Both the position numbers and the translations under genes were made by a program. Shown piece after piece: positions 1 to 11,602 of a DNA stretch of 64,000 nucleotides. This DNA comes from Phoronis australis (lineage: Eukaryota; Phoronida; Phoronidae): the NCBI GenBank assembly GCA_002633005.1, contig NMRA01000181.1:196959-260958 (forward strand), in the 5' to 3' direction. A model generated the notes under the pieces. That model saw only the letters and a list, made by a program, of their open reading frames with translations. It did not search any database and was not told where the DNA came from. Each line of letters opens with the position of its first letter. Position 1 is the stretch's first letter.

Positions 1-964
1 AAGAGTGGCCTTGTCAACAAGATAGTTAAACACTGTGGAGTTTAAACCACAGGCATTTGCTCACTTGGGTTTTCTGAGCGGCTGTGTAGTCTTGCCAACA
101 TTCGTCACAATCGCACAAAATGTGACACATCACCCCACTGCCATCACAACACCGAAGTTTGTCCTTTGGGGTGGACTAAACTACTCCTGAGCGTGCCAAC
201 AGACGTGTGTGTGGGGGGGGGGGGGAGGCTGGAATAGCGTTCATTCCTAATGAACACCTCTAGCTATAAGGGTACCATTGCGATGCAGCCATGGACGTAT
301 TTCAACGTTTTGGGTTGCTCTTGTAAATATTTCCTGGAAATGCTTGGTTTTGCCTGTAAAGCCATGGGCTTATGTATATATTTATATATGTGGAATTTTG
401 AGGCTATGGAAGATGGAAACAACAGACTCCTATCTGTACGATGTACTTGAGGTATTCGGGTCTGTGTATTTCTATGGTTAATGTTTAAAAAAATCAGGGT
501 AGCATCTCTTCCACTGATAGCTTACTTGGATGTCAGGGGTGTCGTACATTGTACGCGGATGTTTTGGTAAAGAATCGCCATGTCCTCAATACACTGAAGC
601 AACTACGCTGACTAGGTACTACACATTGTAGTGGAAAAACGTGTCGTCAAAATTCTCTGCATGTTTTAGCTTGCTTCCATGGGTGACACGAGAGCCTTTG
701 GTGGTCTTTCCGACGGCCTGTTGGTAAGATAGGACTTTGCATTAGAATACGTGAAAATAACGGGCACTCCAGGAAAAGCAATGGTGCCTTCGGCATTGCT
801 TCGAGCGTAAATCAGGGTCGCGTTCAGCAACGACGTACAGGGGCACGTACTCTGCGCTGGGTGTTAGTGAGCAATCGTAACCGTGCAATCTTTTTCAAAG
901 GAGGACATTTTGCGAGTGTCTGCTAGCAAAGTTGTGAGTTTCCTGCGAAACACTACACTAGAGC
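1..964. other. No gene seen
   Basis: I see no exon, RNA gene or recognisable repeat here. The only compositional feature is a run of 13 G at 213-225 following a short GT run. The short open frames have no domain and no splice context. Confidence 0.5.
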
Positions 965-1531
965 TTGTGTTGCTTTAGCGTGATCTTACGAAGCTCGCAA
1001 GATACTAGCGTTACTGAATGTAACCCTGACGCATTTCTTATTTGGAGCCGCAAATACATAGGTTGTCTGCAATCCATCTTAAAACCAGTTGCAAGGAAGC
1101 AATTGTTCCACCAAGAATCTACCAGGGGCCTGTTTTATGAAGTGATTCTAAGAACAGTATGGACAAAGGGCAAGATACCAACTGGCTGGAAGGTCGCAGA
1201 GGGGTGCTTTGTGCCCAAGGAGAAGGATGCTGCTGCGATTGACCAGTTTAGAACAATATCACTGCTGAGTGTAGAAGGGAAGATGTTCTTTGGGATCTTT
1301 GCTAGGAGGTTGACATCCTATCTCTTAGACAAGTACATAAACACATCTGTACAGAAAGGAGGAATTCCTGGTTTCTCAGGCTGTGTTGAACATACGAGTG
1401 TCTTGAGCCAGCTGATTAATGTGTCCAGAGTAATATACAACACCAATACATGGTGTGAATTCGATCCACAACTTACATGTGGGTGGACAGCTGTTTTGCA
1501 TCACTCATCGCTTTGTCCAGCGCTTCAATGA
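965..1531 (+). pseudogene. Non-LTR reverse transcriptase fragment (R2/Hero-like)
   Basis: An open frame of 188 codons holds a piece of a reverse transcriptase. Residues about 65-140 carry the run around GWKVAEGCFVPKE, then QFRTISLLSVEGK and QKGGIPG with a following CVEHTS. This is how I remember the fingers region of R2/NeSL/Hero-type non-LTR retrotransposons, which end in a restriction-like endonuclease. The catalytic YADD box is absent and similarity fades after about residue 150, so this is a dead 5'- and 3'-truncated copy. The first codons are only the open frame upstream and not a true start. A separate endonuclease tail of the same element type lies at 47.6-48.1 kb on the other strand. 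Confidence 0.75.
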
Positions 1532-3337
1532 GTGTCGTCTGGTAGCCATCACCGATGCTTTCGAGACTAACAAAATGATTGCGAAGATCCTATTGGAAAA
1601 ACTTTCAGCTAGACTGAACCTTTAGTCTCGGGTAAATTTTCATTTGTGCTGGTAACGTTATTCAAGCTTCAACTGTATTCAGAAAAAAATATTTTGGTAT
1701 TCATGGTGACAACGAATAGGAGTGCGAGATTACATTAGCCATGCAGTCATGGTTTTTGAACGTCAACAATTTAGGGGAACATTTACGAAAGTAAAGGCCT
1801 TGGCGAATTCGGTGTGTATAATTTACTTCTCTGCCACTTGTCTATGAAAACACAAGGAAACAGTTACAATGCTGTAAAAACTGGATACAACGCAAGTCGT
1901 GCCAACCTACTCTTAATACTGCAATACGAGCGCAGCTCCCAAGTCACAACCATCCTGACCACCAAGCACGTGCCCGAAATCTATGGCCTATTTCTCGATG
2001 ATAACTCTGGTTTTCGTCTTTTGACTTTCCTCAAAAGCCAGAAATGCGACTTTCAATCGCCAAATGTTTCTCATCTACGAATTCCTGTCTTTTGACTTAC
2101 GAGTTATACGCAGATTTTCTGACTTTCAGTATTGGCCTGATATTCGTGAAAGAAACTTACACAGACTGGTTTTAGCTAAAAGACAAAAGCAATCAGTCTC
2201 TCTTCTAGAAACAGGTCCCTGGCTCATTTACCGGGTTAGGTAATAGCTGAACTGTGTCTTTGACTGAACAGCTGTGATTTTGGGAACGGGCGTTAGCCGA
2301 GTCCTGTCAGTTCATGAACGAGTGTGGCGGCTGGTGAATCGTGTTTGTAAGTTGATGCATAAAATGAGCTTACTAGGCCCATATGAAGGGTATTTGTAAC
2401 TGACCAACTATTTTCACGACTATAGAAGTCGTGTATTTTCTTCACATTGCTGATAATAAAGACTCTTATGACCTTTTTTATTTCGCTTACATGTTAAGTG
2501 GGCTTTTAAGTGATCTGCTTTTGTGAGGCTACACATGGAAGGTTGCCAGGTAGTGGCCAAGCTTGCGCTACCCATCTAGGGTGAAAATAGATCAGGTTTG
2601 GATATGGGCCCGAGTTTGACACATTAGTGAATGTATTTGGACAAACCATCTGAGTGCTGCCGAAATATTTAGTGGCTTCATCTTGGATGAAATTGGTACA
2701 CCGGTCTTTCGAAGGATTTACGATTCAATTCAAATATCTAGTTCATCAACGTTTAAAAGCAGTGCTTACCTCTGACTCAAGTTTGGTATGATTTTCAGCT
2801 GTCCTTTTGTTCTTCACCAAATTTTTCATCCTTTTCTTTAGGCGTTTCAAGTTGATACTCTCCAGAAATCTTTCAAATAGAATAATGTACATGTACCGCC
2901 ACCAAGGAATAATGTTGGTATACTTTTTGAGTGTGTTTTGACGGAAGCAGCAAAACTTACATTTGTAAAGGTCACCTTAGAAGGTACCGGGGATCTGGAG
3001 GGGCCTGCACTCGGAGACGTTGACTTTCACTAAGGGATTTGTGTACAAAACGCCCCTAGGTAGTTCTTTCGGGAAAAGCGTGGTCTCTTTTGGAAACTTG
3101 CATTGAGGTCTGCAGCGCTGGTTTAGATGTATGCTGCAATTTTTGTTCGCTGCTGTCCACCTGGTTTCCAGCTACTGTGAGAGTCATGCAGAATATTTTA
3201 GCGGTCCTCTAAACAACCGAAAATTGAGAGGAAAGTTCATTTAGCTCTCTAGCTATAAGTAGCTGCGTTCTGTCAGTAGATTGACCTACAATCCATGATA
3301 ATCAAAGCGTCACCTATTTATCATTAATCGCTCAATG
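1532..3337. other. No gene seen
   Basis: No exon with convincing splice sites, domain or repeat is visible. An open frame at 1814-2095 has no recognisable motif. The stretch is probably intergenic or intronic. Confidence 0.4.
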
Positions 3338-4652
3338 TTAAAGGCGAAGGCAACCTTTTTACATGTCACTTTTAGCAAAAATAAGGTTCGTTGATTATCC
3401 CAGACACATTTTTCACTTAATTACAGGTTTTCGTAATTTGGTTAATTTCTCGTCCTCTACTCCGGAAATGACGTTTTGGGAGGCAAGAGTTTCGCCCCAA
3501 TTTCTTTTCATTATAGCCTGACTGTGAGAGCTGTCGAGTCAGTCATTGTTCTACCTCGGTTGTGATAAGTTCGGTCGTCGTTTGCTTTTGTCTACAAGTC
3601 AGTCAACATGCCACGCTGTTGCTGCGTGCCGGGATATACTCATTATCGTCTCACGCGCTTCGGGTACCTTGCGTCGCTTTCCGAAGGATGACACACTTCG
3701 CCGTACTTGGCTAGCTCGTTCATGTGAATAACGCAGCGCTACCCGTCTACGCAACGTACGAAGCAGTGGAGGGTTACCGAGTGTGTGGCAAGCATTTTCT
3801 GCCGTCAGATTACGACAGAGATATGTACCGTACGCTGAATTGATGAAGGTCCCTGCGAAACAATGCCTGAAGAAGGGTACCATACCGTAGTTGATGCCCG
3901 GCAGTGCCCCGTCGCCAACCCCGAGAAGTGCGTTTTTGAAGCGAGAAGCCTCGCGAGCTGTGGCCACTATATACAGTGACTGGAGGCACTTCATCTACTG
4001 TCACCCGTGTCTCCGAACGTACCCCATTGCGTGCAATTCCGGGAACTAGCAGTGATTCGCTCTGTGCTGTTGTCTCTAGCCCAGAGCCTGTAAGCAGCCC
4101 TGCAGCGATGTTGAGTAGTGGGAGTGAATACAGGCTCAGTTCAACACCCAGTGAAGAGGATAGTTCGTCATCCAGTGAAAAGATCGGTGAGCCTAAGTTT
4201 GATAAGTTTATTGTGGACTTGTATTGGAGCTATTTAGAAGGTGCCAGGTGTGTGGCGAGGGAGTCACACGGCGGGATAAAAGCAGTTTGGGTGCTCAGAT
4301 CACCCTCCAGTGGTATTTTGTCGCGGGACACTCTGGCAAGTGGGACAGTTCTTCCTCTGTACGTGAGACGATAATGAGTACACCCCAGTACGCAGCAACA
4401 GCGTGGCATGTTGACTGACGTAAGCAAAAGCAAACGACGACCGAACTTATCATAACCGAGGTTGACTGACTCGACTGCTCTCACAGTCAATTGGCGCGAA
4501 ATTCTTGCCTCCCAAAACGTCACTTCCGGAGTAGACGACGAGTAATTAATTAAATTACGAAAAGCAGTAAATAAGAGAAAAATATGTCTGGGATAATCAA
4601 CGAACCTTATTTTTACTAAAATGACATGAAAAAAGGTTGCCTTCGCCTTTAA
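3338..4652. mobile_element. Kolobok-type DNA transposon remnant A, foldback form
   Basis: The element starts and ends with TTAA (3338-3341 and 4649-4652) followed by the inverted terminal motif AGGCGAAGGCAACC. The inverted arms are unusually long, about 3338-3655 against 4362-4652, and include the first codons of a THAP protein on both sides. TTAA target sites and THAP-containing transposases are established features of the Kolobok superfamily. Because both ends carry the same transposase 5' end, the copy looks like a rearranged foldback derivative and not a simple internal deletion. A second copy with the same ends lies at 17856-18801. Confidence 0.88.
3608..4374 (+). pseudogene. THAP / Kolobok transposase N-terminal remnant
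   Basis: The ATG at 3608 begins MPRCCCVPG, the first zinc-ligand cysteines of a THAP domain. The FPKD and LRRTW segment at about 3680-3720 and the VCGKHF segment near 3780-3800 complete a C2CH THAP finger but lie in different frames, so at least one frameshift and a stop break it. A Ser-rich linker follows (3976-4190). At 4224-4374 is a segment with CQVCGE, then VAGHSGKWDS, which I recall as the treble-cysteine region at the start of Kolobok transposases. The catalytic part is absent. Expression as a functional protein is not expected. Confidence 0.8.
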
Positions 4653-5131
4653 ATCAGAAGCAGGCAACTAAATTTGGATGATATGGCGAGTCTGTTATTT
4701 CAAAGCAGTTTTACTCGTTGACTGAAATGTTTTCCGTATTCACGGAAGCAAAGTTTTATCATGGTAGCAGAAAATTTGAGGTCAATAGGTTAAGTGGCCT
4801 AGTGTCCATTTGAATTTTTAGAAAATCAGTGACTACCCTCGAAAAAATAACCAATTGAAATTGCGATTGATGAGTGATGAAGTTGCTTGAATGTTAAATG
4901 AGTTTTCGAGTAGTGTGGTGGTGTCAGGCCCAGGTCTGACTGCGATTCCGTCAGCGAAAAATGTAGACAGGTTCTCAGTCTCCGAATGCAACGTAATCAA
5001 GGGTATTTTCAGTTGAACTCTGGAAACACCACCTATGAGAACTTTTTGAACGATAAAGAGTGACTTGAGTCTGCGCATGGACACCTGGCCTGTGCATACA
5101 GTGTACTTAGAGTTAAAGGTTCGTGCTTTAC
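4653..5131. other. Mostly non-coding; weak possible third exon
   Basis: On the minus strand a segment 5089-4975 follows a cacag acceptor and is open in the phase left by the exon at 5132-5359, ending in TGA. Its composition is unconvincing and it may be chance. Nothing else is seen. Confidence 0.2.
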
Positions 5132-5359
5132 CTGTCTAGGTTGCAAACAACTGAATCCAGGGTTTTGTCGCTGTTCCTCCGATGAGCGACAGAACTATAT
5201 ATCATGTCGTTGGTCATGAGGTTCAAGACCTCTTTCACGATTAGTGGTGCGTGGTCCTGCAGACCAAATATTCTGGCTTCGGCTCTTTTCAGCTGCATAC
5301 CAAAGTGCTTCTCGGCACGCGCTTTTATCTGCAACGCGTCCTTCAGTCCCTCCAGAAAC
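5132..5359 (-). CDS. Candidate internal exon, unknown protein
   Basis: The exon is bounded by a ttttttacag acceptor just upstream of 5359 and a GTAAAG donor after 5132. It is 228 nt with phase 2 at both ends, open throughout, and encodes 76 residues starting FLEGLKDALQIKARAEKHF and ending VVCNLDR. It is rich in Lys, Ala, Glu and Leu and predicted to be largely helical. I do not recognise the family. It joins in frame to the segment ending at 6018, whose phase 2 donor matches, which is the main reason to believe both are exons of one minus-strand gene or pseudogene. Confidence 0.5.
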
Positions 5360-5537
5360 CTGTAAAAAATAAGTGTAGCTAATAAACTGGCACGGACAAA
5401 AACTGATGAAAGCTCGCCGAAATTAGCTAAAAAGGAAAGATGTGGTGGCATTGATGATGGGAACGGTTATGTAATTGGTTAATACCAAGAATGAGGTGAA
5501 CGAGGATAAGAATAACTAGCAAAGAAGTAAACAAGAA

Positions 5538-5610
5538 GAAGGTGATGATGATGATGAAGATGAATGGTATAAAGATGACAATAATAAGGATAAGGATGAA
5601 GAAAACAATG
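5538..5610 (+). repeat. GAT/GAA-rich low-complexity tract
   Basis: Purine-rich imperfect repeats of gatgat, aagat and aagga lie in the intron between the two candidate minus-strand exons. It accounts for the His/Tyr-rich open frame on the opposite strand. Confidence 0.8.
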
Positions 5611-6017
5611 ATGAATTAGTTTTATAAACTTTGACCATTTCTTAGACGTATGTTTTATGTTATGCAATTGTCTTGAAACTGTTCGTAAACTGTTCATCTT
5701 ATATTCTAAGTCATGTTAGTGTTCACAAAAAGAATGATGAAGCTCAATAATAATGTCTAGTTTAGGTGGTACGCTTTTGAAAATCAATATGTATTAAGGT
5801 TCATTGATGAAGATTGTGCTTCCAATTAACTGACAGTGGTATTATGATTGATAAGGCTGCAGGTTGTTCATTGAGACCTCAAGCAAATTATTACGCAATG
5901 ACAAGAGTATTTTTAAGACGGATGTGTATGGGAGAGAATTTCCCGAAAACTGATCAATTTAATGATGTAGCAGACAAACTGCATGTAAATTAAATACGAT
6001 ATACTCTTATAACTTAC

Positions 6018-6148
6018 CTCATACGAGAAGGGATGTCCTCAAATTCATAAACTGATAGCAAAAATTTATTAACAGTCATGACTGTTTTCGCCACGCACAC
6101 GCCATTTTTAGAGAAATCTGCATTTTCTTGTCTTCTCCCCATCATAGA
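6018..6148 (-). CDS. Candidate upstream exon of the same unknown gene
   Basis: The minus-strand segment ends at 6018 with a perfect GTAAGT donor in phase 2, compatible with the acceptor of the exon at 5132-5359. The open frame reads from MMGRRQENADF to FEDIPSRM. The 5' limit is uncertain: a cgacag acceptor before 6148 lacks a pyrimidine tract, while the ATG at 6145 would make it a first coding exon. No domain is recognised. Together with the next exon it gives about 120 residues of soluble, helical-looking protein. Confidence 0.4.
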
Positions 6149-8059
6149 CTGTCGTCTATAACCTATGTCCTCACAAAGTGCAATGTACATAATTATAAGA
6201 ATCGGCTTTTTTGCTTTACCAAGCAAATACGCATTCGCTGTGCAAGCTGTACTCGAAACCTTGGACTTATGTTGAAACCAGAGACCGCAGTCGTCTGTGT
6301 TGTAACTATACGCCTAACTACCGACAAAAATGAAGTTTTTGCAGCGAATGGAATGTCAGACTCCTGCGTCAAAACAGATTTAAAATCCCACGCCTTTTAT
6401 TGCGGCACGTGTTCATGCTTCACGGTCTTACTCAAATTTTTACGGCATCAGATTTGTTGAAGAATTGTCTCAAAATGTCTAGGCTTTTCACATGATCATA
6501 AGTCAGAAAGCGTCATTAAAATGTGGATACAAGGTAATTTTTCTTTTGTTCATCTGATCGTTCTACCAAGTGTTCCGAATTCTTTTTCAGCAAGCAGTAT
6601 TATGCGTGATTCGTTCGGAAATTGAATGAAACAAATGAATAAATCCTTAAGAAATCAATTATTGTGTAAAGCGTAGCGAAATACTGCAATCAACTTATCA
6701 ATATTATAGCCTGGTCAAAACTTTTAAAATTTTGATGGCTGAGTCAGGTTACGAAGCAAACAACATAACAGTCACCCAAAACTATCACTGATCCTTGTTT
6801 GGGTGGTTGCCACTCTCAAAATTACGCAGTTATTAACGTTTTGAGTTAGGATTATTTTCTTTAAGCTTGCCTTAAGATAAAGGGGTGAGTAAGTAGATCA
6901 ATTCAGGTGAGATTCTAAAGGGACATGATGTGAAAAAATGAATTCCTTTCATTTTTTGCGTTTCCTCGAAAAAATTTGCATTTCCCTCGAAATTTTTTTG
7001 TCAGTTCCCTCGCAAATTTTTTGTGCGTTCCCTCGCAAATATTCGACTCATGAGTCACTTACTATCGCAAACAGCCGGACAATACTAAGATGGCGTGAGA
7101 CTCTAATATATATATATATAGATTATTACATGGCGAAATCGTTATCCTCCGTATTCTAGAGCCCGAGTGGATTTTGGAGAATTATCGCCCGAGGGGCGTT
7201 AGCCCCGAGGGTGATAAATACTACTATGGTACCTGTAGCATAATGTTATCAATCTAATAAAAAATTTTCCATGACAGCTGTTGTATACTGATCACAGTGA
7301 TTGTAGGCAGGGCCACTGACCCTACGATTATGTGTGTGGTCACATTGTTTTTGGAGATAGGAGTACGTGATTCTTTTTAGATAACTGTTTGGAGCAAAAC
7401 TTGTATTCTTTTTGTGTTCTAAATAAATAGAGGTTCATAACTCATAGCTTATAGATGTGTCAGAAATTTCAAAGAGAATTTTCTGCAACAACATTTCCTG
7501 ACTCTAGATAAGGGGGGTAACGACTCAGAACATGTAATAATCTATTTATACCACATACTGAACGAGAAACATTGCAATGAATCGACATACCTTTCTCGAC
7601 TCGCCTCGCCTTTTTTAACTACTTTGTATGTCAGAGGCCTGAGGTCGGAGGACTTGACCTTTCAAGAAACGCCGAGTTTTTCTTGTTAAAATGCTATTTT
7701 TATTTAAAGCCAAATAAAAAGTGAAAAGAAATAGAACTAAAGTGAATCTGTAAAATGATTTTTATTTTAAGCAACTACTCTAGCTTACTACACAACTTTT
7801 AATGCCAAGCTTCTAGCGTAAAAATATCGTCTGCTAAAGTAGGTTACAACTGGTTACTGAGTTTAATGTCCAAGTCACAGCATCCCGACCACACGTTACT
7901 CGCATTCAAACTGGAGATCGATGATTTACAAGTGAGAGAAAATGACAGATAAATCTTACTGAATTAAAGATGTCGTTTTTTATTGAAATGTTGCGTCTTA
8001 CTTTTCATAGCGTATAAATGTCGACACAATGTCGTTTGTTGAACAAGCGATTGTTGTGT
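6149..8059. other. No gene seen; short repeats only
   Basis: Contents are a diverged tandem repeat (6950-7046), a short (TA)n run near 7108-7121, and a GC-rich direct repeat of CCCGAGGG around 7185-7212. No exon with good splice sites was found. Confidence 0.5.
6950..7046 (+). repeat. Tandem repeat of about 25 bp, four units
   Basis: Four imperfect units built on TTCCCTCG(A/C)AA followed by a T-run lie head to tail. The last two units are the most similar. It is non-coding. Confidence 0.75.
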
Positions 8060-8145
8060 GTGCTCATTTAAGTGGTGAGTGGTGAAGTCGACGACCCGAA
8101 ACTCTTGCGGAGCGGGTTCGAATCCGGTCTCGGATTCTTGCCAAA
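8060..8145 (+). repeat. tRNA-like SINE head or tRNA pseudogene
   Basis: A perfect B-box GGTTCGAATCC is at 8115-8125 and an A-box-like TGGTGAGTGG lies about 40 nt upstream (8073-8082), the spacing of an internal RNA polymerase III promoter. A full tRNA cloverleaf cannot be drawn, so a tRNA-derived SINE head is more likely than a working tRNA gene. Confidence 0.45.
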
Positions 8146-8348
8146 ATGTTATTTAACGCTGTTAAATAAGTAAATGGGTTATTGGCCATTCAACACTGAT
8201 ATTGTGGTATAATAAACGTTGTGCTATTGTCTCTCGATTTTAGTGTTTCGTATTTCGGGATTTGGTACTATGCATAGGCTCCCAACTTCAACCGTCCAAA
8301 ATCCAAATAAAATCTGCGTGCACCTCCCTTAGCCTGGTATTGCATAAA

Positions 8349-9165
8349 CATTCGAAGCCTTATCTTTCCTAGATCCCATCAACTGTCTTCGTGCGTGGTG
8401 AAGTGGCGATGGAATTTCCAAAACAATCTCAAAACTCTGAATTCAAGGACCTGAAATAGTAAACATGGCGGATTTCAGTTGTGCTTCAACTTGTACGCCT
8501 GACGTAGGTGAAACTTCGAGTTTGAGCAAGCAACCTATATTTCAAATTCAATAATTCTAATCCAAAACTCAACTAATTGAGAACGTTAAAGTTTGTATTT
8601 TAATGCTTATTTGTTACTTAATTCAACTGACGGCTCATTTTAGCCCTTAACTTAGAACTTTATTACATAAACTGGCGTATCTTGTTTCTCATCTTGACAT
8701 CACGCACTTTTTTGATTGAAGCACAACTCACACTCGGCCAGGAGACGCAGCCCGTGCAAGTATTACAATGCGCGTGGCCGACGAGTTAACTCAATGGTTT
8801 TGGCCAAAAATAAAACCTTCATAAGAAATCACAGTACACAAAAAACTTCGCATATCAATACAGTATCAGGATAATTTATATTTGACACAAATATATGAGT
8901 AATTACATTTATTTGGCAATAACGTGCTCTCTGCTTCTCATGATCAAGTAGTCGATGGATTGACGGCGAAAGCCGCGCGAAATTAGACTTTCGGATTTAG
9001 CTCGGGAGCGTCGGCCAAAACCCGGATGTGCGAAGACCGTCTGCCATGACATCACGGAATCAGGTCCTTGAATTTCTGATTTTGGCATTCTTTTGGCATT
9101 TTTGTCGCCAAATCACCACGCGAAGGCAATTTGAAGAGATCAAATGAAAGAAGGTATTCTAAGAG
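8349..9165. mobile_element. Foldback/MITE-like element with imperfect inverted repeats
   Basis: About 100 bp at 8349-8454 matches, in inverted orientation, 9060-9165. The shared core includes ATTCAAGGACCTGA and CG(C/T)GTGGTGA. No transposase frame lies between the arms and I cannot fix the exact termini or target duplication. Confidence 0.55.
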
Positions 9166-9734
9166 TTGTCCGATGCTAGTTTCGTGGAGTTCCATGCACA
9201 TTTGAGTAGAAAATTCTGAGCAAACAGATTTCGAGTGTCCAACCTTTATGTTGTCTTATATATATTATTGAGTGACGTCATTTGCGATAAACCCAAGCGC
9301 CTGTGGTACTATGCTGATCTTGAGAATATTTTCACTTTCAGTTAAAGAGGTTTAAGAAAAAACCTGGTTCAACAAATTCCCAACGCACCAGATTGAAAAG
9401 GATAATTTTGTAAAAAGAGCGGTCCCAATACACACTTGTAGCTCTGCTGATTTGTGATTTGCTCTTTTGATGTCTGTCGAACAAGTGCATACCTTGAATG
9501 TTCACCAATAAGGCTCATGTTATAAGAAAAGGCCATCCAATTTTAGATTTTCTTAGGAACAACACTATTTTGATCTGTTCAACACAGACTGCTTTGTTTT
9601 TATTCTTTAATTCTATATTTTCGTGGAATGACTTTAGTCATTCAATGCTAATTGTAAAAGCATGGCTAATGGGTTGAAAACAAACACAAGAAAAATACCG
9701 ATGGTCACCTATCTCTTTGTTAAGTAGTAGCAAT
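9166..9734. other. No gene seen
   Basis: AT-rich sequence with no recognisable exon or repeat. It may include further decayed parts of the Penelope-like element that follows. Confidence 0.35.
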
Positions 9735-9870
9735 TTTGTTTATAAGGTTGAATGTGATAATTATAAAGAATCCTATATCGGATTCACACAGAGACACCAC
9801 TGTGACAGATTGAGAGAATATCACACCAGAGAAAAGCAATGTCTATAGGCATTGTGTAAGTAGCAATCAC
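9735..9870 (+). pseudogene. Penelope-like element, GIY-YIG endonuclease fragment
   Basis: The frame reads FVYKVECDNYKESYIGFTQR followed by DRLREYH before stops. VYKVEC corresponds to the first half of the GIY-YIG core and SYIGFT to the YIG half, with the conserved R and E-H downstream. This arrangement is typical of the C-terminal endonuclease of Penelope-like retroelements. The reverse transcriptase is not visible upstream and the distal part of the domain is decayed. A similar, better preserved fragment is at 31084-31404. Confidence 0.7.
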
Positions 9871-10092
9871 CAAGCTAATTCAGTCAGTATAATCTGTACA
9901 GAGCATGTAAAGGAATTACTTTACAGTAAAGAGCCATTGGCCTTTCAGGACCAGCATGCTGTTGGTTCCCTGAAGTACATACAGAGCTAAGTGACACTAC
10001 AGCTGTGGTGTTGACCTATTTACTATTTCCTGTCATGTTTGCCTACACTCGTTTCGTACGTCGACACTTGATGTCTTCGTGTTTATAACCTG

Positions 10093-10120
10093 CTGATGTC
10101 TAATGAATACAGACGAAAAG
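10093..10120 (+). ncRNA. Degenerate hammerhead-ribozyme-like motif
   Basis: CTGATG is followed by TCT, a 9-nt loop, AGAC and GAAA: the conserved core of a hammerhead with a short stem II (GTCT pairs with AGAC). One core A appears missing, so activity is doubtful. Penelope-like elements are known to carry hammerhead motifs, and this one lies about 220 bp after the GIY-YIG fragment, as expected. Confidence 0.45.
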
Positions 10121-10869
10121 TTGACTCAATATGAACTTTTTCATTTGTGCGGCGATTGTCCGTTTTTTGACATTGTTGAAGTAGTCCGGGAGAGGAATAC
10201 GGAAAACAATATCACATGGCGGCATTTCTCTGACTGATTTAATTAATGTGTTTGGGAAAAAGGTTATTATGAAACTAATCTCAAGTGTCCTTCGTTAACT
10301 TGGAGGCGATTCCAGAGCTACGAAAGGACTGACAGTTCGTTGTTGACTTTTAATGTTTCAATACAAAATTTTCCTGGCGTGTCATTCTATGCCCCGAACA
10401 TGGTCCCAAGGAAACACGAACTTTCAGTTCTCTGTAAAGCCAAACCACGTCTCATATAAGCTATATCAAGACCAATTTTATAACTGTTTGTGGTAAGTTT
10501 TGTTCTTGGGCAAAACGCAGGATTCATAGCCACCTTGAATTCGTGTCTCGAATGTAGTGGTGCTCACCAAACTAAGCTCGTAACCCGGAAATCACCTTTA
10601 ACTTGAGTGCGGGAACAAGTTGAAACTAATTTAATGACAGCTAGTGCATTGAAGTAAAGGTTATTTTATGGATTAGCAACGTTTGTTCTACTGCACTGGT
10701 ACACCAGTCCTATGGGAATGAAGGACAAATGCACAATATGTAATTTTTTTTTATTCCGTCAATTTGAAGGTAATTAGCATTCTTACGTTGTCTTCTGCAA
10801 AATGTGTTTAAATCAAGGACTGTTCAATATTAGCGTACTTAATTCACTTCCTCCTTTTATCATTTTCAG

Positions 10870-10908
10870 GTTGCGGGATATCTTTGGTCTTCTGTTTGTT
10901 GATTCAAG
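10870..10908 (+). CDS. Possible 39-nt hydrophobic exon (signal-peptide-like)
   Basis: A long pyrimidine tract with ttttcag precedes 10870 and a GTACGT donor follows 10908. In phase 1-1, the class used by every downstream exon of the TSP1/CCP gene, it encodes CGISLVFCLLIQ, a strongly hydrophobic core. It could be the signal-peptide exon of that gene, but no upstream ATG exon was identified, the distance to the first TSP1 exon is over 9 kb, and short exons of this kind are easy to find by chance. Confidence 0.25.
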
Positions 10909-11602
10909 GTACGTTTTGTTTAAAGTTTCATGAATTTTTTGAAACAACATGACTTAATAAAGCGTAAAAGCGGTATTACTTAAAAACAAAACAAACAAGA
11001 CGCAAAAATAATAATTTGTGTGAAACAGTCAAAAAGGAAACATCGTACGAATTTCGCTTTACAAAACGCAGCCAGTAAATGGGACATGGAAACTATGATA
11101 CACACACGATATGGAAAATTCATAACCAATTGCTACATTTGAGTTTGTGTGGATATCCATAGATGTTTTGTATTCCTGTTTTTCATGGTAAAAATAGTAA
11201 CAATTTACATTAAGCCTCGCTAATCCTTGTGCAATGCACACATAGCCTAACGTATCATAGATTATAGACAACAGATTCGCAACTCCGACATTTACTTACG
11301 TGCTAGCCAAGAGGCGCCGCCACTCTCCTAAATTTTCTGGTGCAGTTTCCGGTTGGTGCATTTTGACGAGAAATATTTGCATCTCCGTTTCTGTCCAGTA
11401 CAAAGAAAAAATTAATTTCGGCATTATAGATGCTCATAGCACCGCATGGGGGGAGGTCGGGAGGGGGGCCCAGAAAATTTTTCTGTTTTTTCCTCTAAAA
11501 ATCAATAATTTTCCTTGATTCCTGAAGTATTATCCGAGAAAAAAGGAAAAAAAAAACAAAAAAAAAAAACACGGAGAACGTGTCAAACAGGGAAAACTGC
11601 AA

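Noticed and set aside
7185-7212. GC-rich palindrome
   Set aside because: On inspection it is a direct repeat of CCCGAGGG with an imperfect inverted part, not a stable hairpin.
8060-8145. Functional tRNA gene
   Set aside because: A- and B-box present but no consistent acceptor and anticodon stems; kept only as a tRNA-like repeat.
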